Source: Mesocentrotus franciscanus (Eukaryota; Echinodermata; Echinoidea; Camarodonta; Strongylocentrotidae). From it: DNA of 64,000 nt. This document shows positions 46,435-56,047 of the stretch, piece after piece (the first letter of the stretch is position 1; the number at the start of each line of letters is the position of its first letter). A model generated the notes under the pieces. The model was not told the origin of the DNA. It worked only from the letters and a program-made list of their open reading frames with translations, and did not search any database. The position numbers were made by a program, and so were the translations under genes. The stretch covers positions 18,624,335-18,688,334 of the forward strand of contig CP137672.1 of NCBI GenBank assembly GCA_037976565.1, given 5' to 3'.

Positions 46435-47905
46435 AGGTTTAATCAATAACAAGGAATCAGATTTCCCATAGGGTTGCACGCAAACTATTGACATTCCTCT
46501 CCCAGAGAAATAACGTGCAAAATTAGGCATTCTATTACGTTGTTTGTGATTGTATATGTTATGACAGTGGAAGAGGTGATCAAATCATATGTAAAAACAG
46601 AACCAAAAATAAATTTTTAAAAATGACCCACGGGAATCAAAGCTTAGAGCCTGGGTCGATTGAATGGGAGGCAAGCGCTTTAACCAATGGACCAAAATAT
46701 TTCTCATAGACTTAACAAGCAAAGCTGACAAACGGCCTTAGCATAGTCGCGATTTCAACATTCAATTGAAAATTTCGACATGTTCCCATCGTCTGATCAA
46801 AAAACCAAAAGCACGGTTTTTATAGCCCATAGTCTCAGCTATAACATACCCAAATTTGGGAGAAAATAGAGCACAAATAAGCTAGATAGTGCTCAAAGAT
46901 TAATGTCATGTAGATTCATGATGTGAACGAAATTCACCGTCCATAGACATAACACGCAAATTAAGAAAATTCTGACATGTCATCTTCAAATGAAATTTTC
47001 ACCATGATAACGTCATCAAAATGAAAAATGATGTGCACTAATCTTGTAGAGAATTGTCTTAACTACATCATATCGAAATTTAAAGAAAATTGATCAATAT
47101 TGAGAGAGATACGATCAATTTTCCATAAATATGCTGACGTCATAATATGCAAATTCGTTTTTTGAGTTCCAAGGCCATTATGATGATGTCACGATATATA
47201 TAATGGCCAAATGAGACCAGAAATCATATCTCCGACTCATGATCTAATCAAATATGAAAAAAATTGAAGGTCCCCGTGCATCCCAAAGAGCTATAATGGA
47301 TTTTGTATAGGCATGTTTTTGCCCATATATGCTATGTATTACAAGAGCTCGCGCGCACGGACATGTTTCTTGAACGGACGCTCATTCCGTTATTAATGGT
47401 CATAAAAGGATAAACATGGTATCAAATTGTTCAGAAAAAATGAGGAACATCATGTCAAAAATAAACTAGGAGGAATTATTTTTCGTTCGGCCGTCACGAA
47501 CGAAAACGCGCGAAAATTCGCGTTTTCGCGTTTTTTTGCGAAATGCTTAAAATGACCTGAAACGAAAGACGATTTTGAGCATTTTTAAATTTGCGCGCGC
47601 ACTGACGCGCGGACGTACGCGCGCGCGCGCGTTTATTGACCTGAAATTGACCGGACGGATATTGACCTTGATCATGGTAAATATGAATGAGAAATGACTT
47701 TCTGTTATGAAGTTATGATCGTTTGTGATTTTCAGAAAATATCACAAAATGGCGCCTGGATGACGTCACGATGACTCCATGACCTTGAGAAGGTTACTTG
47801 AACTTGATATTATAGGGCCTGATGACTGACAGAAATTCGAAGGAAATTGACCATGTCGATTTCGAGTAAACGTTTACACAAAAAAGTGTACGGAAGAAAT
47901 AATAA
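46435..47905. repeat. 1.47-kb module, copy 2
   Basis: This is a copy of 42290-43760 with about 80-85% identity by eye. It contains a GC-rich patch of CGCGCG words at 47490-47635 in place of a similar patch at 43330-43480. The RTE-like LINE sits just upstream. Just beyond this copy, at 47905-48022, come two near-identical hairpin units that end the whole composite block. Confidence 0.8.
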
Positions 47906-48244
47906 AGAAAGAAAATTCTGACGAAATCAATAGGTAGTCTGTCGTTGACAGACCACCTAATAATAATAAAGAAAGAAAATTCTGACGAAATCAATAGGTG
48001 ATCTGTCGTTGACAGATCACCTAAATATAGACAATAGAAAACCGCTCGCGCCATGCAGCCTTGTATTTTGCAGCATTGCAAATAAGTTACACCAATATCT
48101 TTGACAAAAAACGGTTTTTGAAGCCTGTGCCCATTGGTTATAGTACATGCGCGCGAGCATGCGTTCGAGACTGGCCAAAAGACACCACTTTTCCATATGA
48201 TAGGTAGATTAAGCTCAATGTACAGAGGGATAACACATAGTTGT

Positions 48245-49105
48245 AGTGGGTGGGTCAGCAGTTTCCATGTGCAGAAGGTCGTAATTCGCTGACTCCAGAC
48301 GTGGTGGAATTAATAACATTAATGGGTGTACAAGTCTGCACACAGCAAAATCGTAGTCCAGTCAAGAAATTACCCCTCGTCTCTTCGAGTCTTCGTGTGG
48401 GGCTAAATGTCTGATAAGGACTGTACCATATGGAGAAAAGGCAGGCATTACATGAAGCCTGTTGGTCATAAAACTGAAGGCTAATCCCACTGATTGACAA
48501 CACCTGTTATTGGGTAAACAGTCGAACATGTCAAATTCCCCATGAGACCCCACTTTTATGTGTCTTTAAAGTAACATGGATCAACGCCATTGTGGCTCAA
48601 ATCAAAGAGATATCACATCTCTTTGCTCAAATGAAATGGTACGTACTTAGAAAAGGGATGCGCATATATAATTTATAAAAATACATGTGACTGATGTGTA
48701 TAAAAGAATCATCATAAGAAACAACTTTTTCATATAACTCGAGTAATAGTTCATTAAATGTTATCATTTAAGAATTAATATACATGTATGCATAATTTTT
48801 TACGCACAGTTTGAGTGGTTACTAATTGCTATAGCTTTCAAGCTACATGTACGTTAAAGCTTCATGTACATGAATAGCAGGTACAGTGTACATGTATATA
48901 CATATGTACCACCTTTGAAGGAGGAAGTGAGAAATAGAGTTTTAATTTCCGTTTAAAGTCAACTTAATTCAACTTCCAACAAATCCCCAATGATAAATGT
49001 TGGACTGCATTTGAATTCTTATAGTAAGCACATAGAGTATACACATCCTGACAATCAAGTATTAATTAGGCCTATGCACACGTGTATTTTATATAAACAT
49101 TTCAG
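48245..49105. other. No recognisable gene
   Basis: AT-rich sequence follows the truncated third 801-bp unit. It includes repeated TACATGTACAT words. The frames at 48255-48553 (minus) lack domains. I see no element ends. Confidence 0.5.
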
Positions 49106-49107
49106 TA

Positions 49108-49957
49108 GGGGAGACTCAGGTTAGTTAAGCCGGTTGGTTAGTTGAGCCACCCCCTCTAAAATAAACCATGACCATTTTCAAAATTAAATGCTACTATCTG
49201 GTGTTACCTTATGGTACAGGGAACACATGTGCTAAATTTGACACAGGGATGCAGATTACAAGCTTGTGTAAATCAACACAATTTGATTTTTGCTGTTCAA
49301 GTGAATTCCGTGAAAAGTGGACACTTTCCTCATATTTTCTACACCTTATAGAATTAGCTGACTATCATGATACAGTTGAAAGGAGTATCATTGTATATCA
49401 TTTTAACCTTATTACTTGATTTGTGTCTAGTAAGACTTTCACTTTTCACCACGATGAATTCAAAGTGGTGGTTGTGGTGTTAGTTGAGCCGATGTGTGTG
49501 TGGTTAGTTGAGCCAGTATTTTGCATTTGTGTTTGTATATGTGTGTATGTGTTTGTGTGAAATGGCGTGTGTGTGTGCGTGTGTGTTTGCAAATGTGTGT
49601 ATTTATTGTATTCAACTGTATGTTTTTGTTTGTATTACACTTTTGGAGGAATAAAACAAAATTTAATTTTTTTTTTAAAGTGTCTCATTTGTATTTATGC
49701 CACTGATCTACATATATGGCTCAACTAACCTGACACCCTGGCTCAACTAACCTGCGTGTTGGTGTTAATTGAGCCACTTGACCACTTTTTAAAATCTCCC
49801 TGGCTCTAAAATCAAAAGTGTGTTTTTCATAATATACAGATATAATATGCCTAACATACTGCTCTTTCAATCCCACCCCAAACATCCTTACAAAACATTA
49901 CCCAAGGGCACCAGGTGACCTTGAGTAAAAAGTGGCTCAACTAACCTGAGTCTCCCC
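49108..49957. mobile_element. Mariner-like MITE with GGCTCAACTAACC repeats
   Basis: The 850-bp element has ends GGGGAGACTCAGGTTAGTT in inverted orientation, flanked by TA at 49106-49107 and 49958-49959. The word GTTAGTTGAGCC or its complement GGCTCAACTAAC occurs about eight times. It is in one orientation in the left half and mostly the other in the right half. A GTGTGT microsatellite is at 49540-49600. The frames 49168-49419 and 49521-49706 are not supported as genes. Confidence 0.82.
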
Positions 49958-50119
49958 TATATTAATTGTCAGTTATCAAAATTGTCTGCGTCATAATTTG
50001 TACAACGGTTAGATTTTACAAACTAGAATATTTTACTTTTACCCAGGAAAGCCTCTCATCAGCATTAATGCTGGTCTTCCTGAGGGCCCTGCAATATGTA
50101 TTACACCAGCAGATGTTAG

Positions 50120-50305
50120 GGTTATCATTTGCTGGGTGGAGAGTGGCAAATGTGAATTAAGGTCTATCGAAAGGATGTTAGATGGCAAATGTGAATTAAG
50201 GTCTATCGAAAGGATGTTAGTACATGTACGAGGCTAGGATTCGAACTCTGAACCCTTGGATTAAGAGTCGTGTGAATGAACCAGTATACCATAACACCTC
50301 CACTT
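50120..50305 (-). mobile_element. tRNA-Lys-like SINE segment
   Basis: On the minus strand TGGTATACTGG (A-box-like), CGACTCTTAATCC (a lysine-type anticodon loop) and GAGTTCGAATCC (B-box) lie in tRNA order (50300-50228). The adjoining body has two direct copies of a 39-bp unit ending ATCGAAAGGATGTTAG (50142-50219). It relates to the SINE-like copies at 2575, 11395 and 31690. Confidence 0.6.
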
Positions 50306-50356
50306 TCATGATTGGACGTACATGAAGTGCCATAGGATGCAGGATTTGAGGTGCCA

Positions 50357-50515
50357 GGTAAAAATGTCAGAGGTAAAAATGTCAGAGGTAAAAATGTCAG
50401 AGGAAAAAATGTCAGAGGAAAAAATGTCAGAGGTAAAAATGTCAGAGGTAAAAATGTCAGAGGTATAAATGTCAGAGGTACTAATGTCAGAGGTACAAAA
50501 ATCAGAGGTAAAACT
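50357..50515. repeat. 15-bp tandem minisatellite, GTCAGAGGTAAAAAT
   Basis: About eleven direct units have mostly AGGTAAAAATGTCAG or AGGAAAAAATGTCAG sequence. Because 15 is divisible by 3, it opens frames on both strands (50351-50641 plus, 50203-50544 and 50306-50554 minus) with repeats such as GKNVR. These are artefacts. The unit is the same as in 16371-16495. Confidence 0.92.
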
Positions 50516-50591
50516 CCCCCACTGAGCGAAAAATCGATTTTCAAATTTTCGCACGAAGTGGGCCCCTTTTTAGGCCCCCTCCCTTGCCGTC

Positions 50592-50609
50592 GGCTGGATC
50601 CGCCCCTGG
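50592..50609. other. One-sided hAT terminus
   Basis: GGATCCGCCCCTG is the inverted form of the common hAT end CAGGGGCGGATCC. No matching left end was found next to the minisatellite, so this is a truncated or broken element. Confidence 0.5.
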
Positions 50610-50619
50610 TTACCCCCCC

Positions 50620-52095
50620 TCACAATCTGCCAGTGGTATGAACTATAGAGGGTCTCTCCATTACATAGCTGTGTACAACACGATTGTAACTACTTTCTAA
50701 AAATCAACCTCAGGCAATTTCAATAGCCATATGCGTCACATATTGACATGTGCGAACAAGGCAATGAAGTATTATGTAATCCAAACATTTGATTTTGTTT
50801 TTCGGAAGTAGATGCGATCATGTACAGTTGTATTTTGCTCATCAGAAATAGGTGTTCATTTTTTGTTCAGCTTAGTATTCTGGAGTCATAGTTTGGATGG
50901 TACCATTGTAAAGTGGAGCCTGACCATAAATATATACATGTATTAATTTTGTATAGTACATTGTTGTACTATACAATAATATATTTTTGATTGTGCATTC
51001 TTTTAGGACATTCAAAAACAAAACTTTTCAGAGCGATATGGTTTTCATTAATGTATGTACTGCGATGAGATTGAGAGCTCATGGGCAGGCAACAGGAGAA
51101 CATGTCTTGAATTCATGTCTTTTAAAGTTGAATAAAATGTACAAACAAGCAATTTAAGTTCTAAGAAATATGTGAAGTTATTGAAAATTAACGACTAAGA
51201 AACATTTGAAGTATTTATTGAAAGATGGAATTTAGTGAGATGAAAGATGTGGCAGGAGTTTAGTGAGATGTAAGATATTGCCATCAGTGACATGATCGCT
51301 TACTACTCAGTGTACAATATAATTTGTTCGCATATGAGTAATACCCAGTATTTCCCGGGAAACTACCAGCCCTGCATGCATTACTATAACATGACGTGGA
51401 ATCTTTTTCTAGAGACTTTTTTATCTTTGGCTGGTCTGGTATAATGATTTCGTGATCAGGTTTTTAAAGAAACCTATGTAAGAAAGGATATATATTTAAA
51501 ATATATATGTATATATATGTTTATATATTTACTTATATATAAATACATATTATACGTATGTATAAATATATATGTATATATATATATATACAGTGGTGTG
51601 TGTATATATATATATATATATATACATGTATAAGAGAAAGCCCCTTGAAGGAATCGTATTCTATATCCTAAGAGAACGATATTGCAGTTAAAGAGAAGAA
51701 TCCTTCTCAGTATATAACGTAAATTAATGGTTTAGTTCAAATATTTCATATTCTATTTAATTGAAACTACCACTAACATGACTAAGTATATTTGAAGTAT
51801 TTGAATAGTCATAAAATCCGAGAATACTACCAGCTCACACACTGGTGTATTATGAAAATGAAGAAATGTTAACTCTGTTAAATAATGATTTCACATACCG
51901 GTGACATGAAATATAAAGCAAGAAGGAATCAAAAATTGACTTGGATATTTTGTTAGATTATTCACTTAGTGAACTATTTTGTTAGATTATTCACTTGTGG
52001 AATTCGTGATATCCAATAAAAAGAAGGCGTGATTTAAATAGCTGTGTAGTATAGCTTTAAGTATAGAATGCTTTAATTCTGTGCTTTTTATATTC
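50620..52095. other. No gene; TA microsatellite inside
   Basis: This is AT-rich sequence. A dense TATA/TATG microsatellite occupies about 51480-51635, and the words ATTTTGTTAGATTATTCACTT are duplicated near 51947-51995. No coding evidence is seen until the death-domain exon. Confidence 0.55.
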
Positions 52096-52113
52096 TGGCG
52101 GTCTACCATCGAG

Positions 52114-52432
52114 TCAAACACATGGACTCGATAACGTCATCATCAAAGTAGCAAACGCTATATCAGATGATGGTGATTTAATGAAGCTTGGTCTTGAGCT
52201 GGGAGTCCAGATTCCTGATATCAACCGGGCATTAGATACGAAATGGGCTGGAGGTAGAAAGACAAGTAATGGTAACGTGATGATGCTTAAGAACTGGACA
52301 GAGACAGTGAAACCATCCAAGTGTCTTCCGATTCTTAGATCTGCTTTCAAAAAGGCGGGCTTACTAGAGGTGGAAGAGACATGTTTCACAAGCAGCTGCA
52401 GCGACTTTTTGCTGATGTTGTTGATCTTGTAG
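52114..52432 (+). CDS. Death-domain exon 1 (partial gene)
   Basis: The reading frame enters without an ATG after an acceptor-like tract (CTTTTTATATTCTGG...AG at 52112-52113). It encodes a six-helix-like death domain with LDNVIIKVANAISDDGD, then KLGLELGVQIPDINRAL (the helix 2-3 core LGxxIPDI), then NWTETVKP and LRSAFKKAGL. Death domains mediate adaptor assembly in apoptosis and immune signalling in the cytoplasm. The frame ends at a stop at 52430-52432. A phase-2 donor before that is possible but weak (52417 or 52429). The next exon also begins in phase 2. The partner or substrate cannot be told. The family is fairly secure; the gene model is not. Confidence 0.65.
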
Positions 52433-52501
52433 TTTTACTGTGCCATGATTACATTTAATCAACACAGTTTCCTATCCTACCTATATATATTCTAAATACA
52501 G

Positions 52502-52800
52502 ATTGATCTCAGTGGCCAATGGCGATTTCGACGACATCTTGAAGAAGATAGCCAAGGGCGTAGACAAAAATTCAGACATCAATGATCTCGGAAAAGCCTT
52601 GGGATTTGAGCCCGCAGATATTAATCGCAAGATCGAAGAAAACACCAAACAAGGAGGGAATTATATGGGAACATTGGATTTGCTCAGGATGTGGCGAAAA
52701 AGACAACCACCTACGACGGAAAAGGCGGATTTGAGGTCGATACTATTAAAAGCTCAATTTGATAACCTGGCAGGCCAATATCTAAGCACTCCCGTACCAG
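52502..52800 (+). CDS. Death-domain exon 2
   Basis: This exon is bounded by a good acceptor (TTCTAAATACAG, AG at 52500-52501) and a good donor (CCAG|GTAAGA at 52800/52801). It encodes a second death domain: VANGDFDDILKKIAKGV, NDLGKALGFEPADINRKIEE (classical LxxxLGxxxxDIxxIE core), TLDLLRMWRKRQ (helix 5 with Trp) and LRSILLKAQFDNLAGQYL (helix 6). About 99 codons lie between phase 2 in and phase 1 out. It lies 70 bp after the stop of exon 1, so the two domains probably belong to one multi-death-domain protein, if a short intron joins them. The open frame runs on past the donor to 52871, and I treat that part as intron. Confidence 0.72.
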
Positions 52801-52871
52801 GTAAGAGATTCTTTGTATACAATGATTCAATGATGCGTTTAATACAGAAAAAAAGAATGGCACAAAGGTAG

Positions 52872-54560
52872 TCGAACATTTTCTAAGCAAAACCCGTTGT
52901 TGACACACCTCAATTTGGCCCTTTATGCGCATTTTTCAAAAGGACTCCTTCGGGGTACCTTTTCCGTGTCTGCTTTGTCCATAATAAAATATTTCAGCAA
53001 ATCTTAGTTGGTGAAAGTTCTTGTATGTCAAAATCATTATTTTCAATTTCCAACCAAGGACGTTCCTCCATGCTTACGGTAGCCATTTTCTCTACTATGA
53101 AGAAAAAGGAAACATGGAAGTCAATGGTAATTTGTAATAAACTGTCTCCGAACGTAGACTCTCATTCATATATCATGAAAAGTAAATGGCACCATTGCTC
53201 TGTTCATCTACCTCTTTGCCAAATTTGGTGCTTTAGTCACAAAATGCACAATTGAATCGCTATGCCACCCCGTTTTTAGCAATGTCCAAAGACGGGCAAT
53301 ACATTTGTTGGTACATATGTTTATTCAAAGCGGTAAACAGAAGAGCGCCATTCCTGACTTAAGAAAATGTATTTGCCTTAAAAAAAAAAATATGCACGTC
53401 ATGATATTTTGATAAAATCATATTCACTCGGAATACCGAATGAAAAGTAAACGAGTGTAGTGTACTGTTGGCAGGGTTGGTTGTAGTTTTAAAAAAGCTA
53501 CGGTTCACAATATTAAACTATTTTAAAAGATTCAGGTCAAAATTCAACGAATCTTTTTTGTGAAGCAGAGATACAAGAGAATTATTTCATCAAGTAGATG
53601 ATAATAAGATACTCAAACCTTTCCACAATTATATTAGACATTTTTGAGGAAATCTATGAAGTACTCATTAAAAGTTACTTCCTTTATATTTTTTTAATAG
53701 CATCAGCAGAATCTGCAAAATTCAAATTACAACAAACAAAAGACCGTTCCAAAATAAAGCTTAGAAATCTATCATGCTTCATAAAACCTGAATATTAAAA
53801 CAGGGAAAACATTTTCTCTTTGTATCTGAGTATCTTCTTTTAAGCTCAAACTGTTCTCAGGGCAGTCCAGAGATGAGCACCACGTTTGGTTGCACATGCA
53901 ATTATTCAAAAAGGTTATGGCTTTTAACAAAATCAACCTGTCTATCTTCGAGTTAGCAAACAAGAATTCTGTGAGGTAACAATGATAATATTAAAAGTAT
54001 TATCTTTGATCCAATTTAGCTTTATTCAATATTTATAGTGAATGCGCAATTTGTGGAAAAGGCACTTTCAGAATTATTGACAATGTTTTCCAGAAACAGC
54101 CCATCAGTTATTGCCACTGTTCATCTTATTGGGTTAGAACTTGTAGAAATGTTAATTGTAAAGTAAACAACTTGATTTCAAACACACACACCCACACACC
54201 ACAGCCATGCGTTCCCCTACACGCCCACTCTCAACCACCCTGGCTGGGGCATTCTGCTTCATTCGAAATTCATGAATGTTTTCACAGACATTGTGGGGCA
54301 GTTATCATTGATTTGTAGTTCCTAATTTTAGTGTAAATTTCCTTAGATTTAAATTATAATAAATGAACACATACAAACTGATATAAAACGAAAATTGAAT
54401 GTACAAATAAAAAAAATAACCAAATACTGATTGGGAAACAGAAAATGACATGTTTACATTCGCAAACCGAAGATTTGGAACTATCTAGATTCGCTATTAA
54501 ACTAGATTTAAATGACTGAATTGATTGAAAAGTATTCATAGATGCAATATGGCGGTTAAT
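52872..54560. other. Intronic/intergenic, little content
   Basis: Apart from the possible terminal exon, only short frames without domains occur here (53025-53255, 53772-53963 minus, 54354-54539 minus). A CA-rich run lies near 54180-54205. Confidence 0.5.
53701..53798 (+). CDS. Possible terminal exon of the death-domain gene
   Basis: Acceptor TTTTTTTAATAG (AG at 53699-53700) is followed by a frame that fits phase 1 from the donor at 52800. It encodes a short charged tail (SAESAKFKLQQTKDRSKIKL) that ends at TAA 53796-53798. No domain is present. Phase agreement and a pyrimidine-rich acceptor are the only support. No nearby AATAAA was seen. Confidence 0.3.
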
Positions 54561-54562
54561 AT

Positions 54563-54650
54563 ATAATTATAATAATATAATATTCCGCTTTTATATAGCG
54601 CTTAATACATCTACGGTGTCTCTAAGCGCTTTACAGATATATATTGCAGT
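54563..54650. repeat. Copy of TATATAGCGCTTAATAC repeat
   Basis: This has the same unit as 32545-32640 (TTCCGCTTTTATATAGCGC, then ACATCTACGGTGTCTCTAAG), preceded by an AT-rich run. It looks like a SINE or LINE tail. Confidence 0.6.
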
Positions 54651-54932
54651 CCCTCTCCCCATCCCCGTCGTTCGTTTACAACAGTTTCTTTTCTATCTGG
54701 GGTCAGACTCTAAGCCTAGATTTCTACTTGCTGAGCGGAGTGCCCAGGCCACTATATCAAATGATATTATTTGCATCGCAACGCCCATCAGGACCGACTC
54801 ACTGAGCGAGAGATAATTATGTATTCCTTTGTTTGATTGGTTAGCTCTAGATATGGATTTTCCTATGGTTTCATTTTGGACCACATGGCTCGATTGACTT
54901 GCATCAGGTATCTGGCCAATGTCACCAGACTG

Positions 54933-55540
54933 TGAAATACAGACTCACGCAGCCTATGCCTTTCATTTGATACGGGTTATCCGTCACGTCTACATGATAG
55001 TATGATGGAACAAAGCACATTTGTGCAAAGGTAATCCGGGAAGGACTGGTTTCTAAATCATTTTCTTCGACACGCCGCATCTTTTGGCATCGTGTAACAA
55101 CCGGATTCATGAAAGAGACAGCGTAAAGGCCTTTTTGTTTCTTCCGGAACAGACCTCTTATGTCACTTGTTGCCTGTTACTTTTATTGCAACTTTGCAAG
55201 ATTATGTGTTTATCCTTTTTACTCTCCTACAATTGTATAAATATTTATGAGGAGGGGACTCAAGGACTCCTTTCACGATTCATTTTGTATATAGCAAGAT
55301 CTAAGTTAACTGATCCTGAGTAACTCTCATAATGAATTTCAATAAATGTTATCAATGGGAAAATGATGCAATTTAGTCTATAACTTAGCAAGTGCAATTT
55401 ACTTGTCTTTGGTGTTATATGAAAGATTATAATCTCCTAAAAGACAATGAAATTCTAAGAATATGTAAATTAGTTTTAGCGAGATTATTGACAATTAATT
55501 ATATACCGTTTGGGTTGTTTTCATATTTGTAGAAACACAA
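54933..55540. repeat. Dispersed repeat, copy of 19845-20402
   Basis: It is collinear with 19845-20402 over about 550-600 bp with indels. The frame 55084-55323 is not kept in the other copy. Confidence 0.75.
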
Positions 55541-55544
55541 ATTC

Positions 55545-56045
55545 CTTCTTGTAATGCACTTAAATATAGATTTTGATATCTAGGGCATAGTTTACTATTT
55601 CAACTGTAAACTAATAAAAAAAATAACCTCTCACCAATATATATTTAAAACACCAATTATCCAAAAACCACTGCCATACTCAAATAAATCCTCTCTCCTA
55701 AATCTCCAACTTAAAAGTAACAGAGCCCTAAATCTATACGACTGACTCAGAAGATGTCCAGTGCAGGTCTGTCTGCCTTATATTCTAGGCTGCTTTGCAG
55801 TTATGGTAACAAATGCAAGTATGGAATGAGTCTAATGTTAACTCCTACAAAACGATTATGCTGGCGAATTGGAATAATATAATTATTATATTTTTTAAAA
55901 ATATTTTTTCTCTCCACAGGGATTTTATTGCTTCTCAAATCAGCATGAAATATGTAATTGAACATCAATTATTCTAGTGGTTTACAATATACAATCAAAT
56001 ATACAATGGACTGTCAGGTCGATAATACAAACATATGCATATGAC
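55545..56045. other. No gene; LINE 3' flank
   Basis: This is AT-rich sequence between the dispersed repeat and the end of the Tx1-like coding region. Part of it, near 55900-56045, may be the LINE 3' UTR. No tail motif was recognised. Confidence 0.45.
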
Positions 56046-56047
56046 AA

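Larger units (their letters stand above)
41295..48022. mobile_element. 6.7-kb composite insertion
   Basis: This block interrupts the 801-bp duplication. It opens with AATTCGTCATGAGAACGAA then AGGTGATCTGTC (41303-41335). It closes with two copies of a hairpin AGGTGATCTGTCGTTGACAG and its variant (47935-48022). The opening motif recurs inside at 43757-43797. Inside are a GAACTGATGA minisatellite (41390-41560), two GA-rich tracts (41800-42070, 44160-44450), two copies of a 1.47-kb module (42290-43760, 46435-47905) and an RTE-like LINE. The element class is unknown. No transposase was found. Confidence 0.6.

Noticed and set aside
41295..48022. A Helitron, because of the closing hairpins
   Set aside because: The hairpin is not followed by CTRR, and no TC start or Rep/helicase motif is present.
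47920..48022. A hammerhead-type ribozyme (CTGACGAAA word)
   Set aside because: The conserved CUGANGA and GAAA boxes are not separated by a stem II, and the other stems do not form.
50203..50641. Repetitive protein frames with GKNVR or TSDIF units
   Set aside because: They are products of a 15-bp tandem repeat divisible by three.
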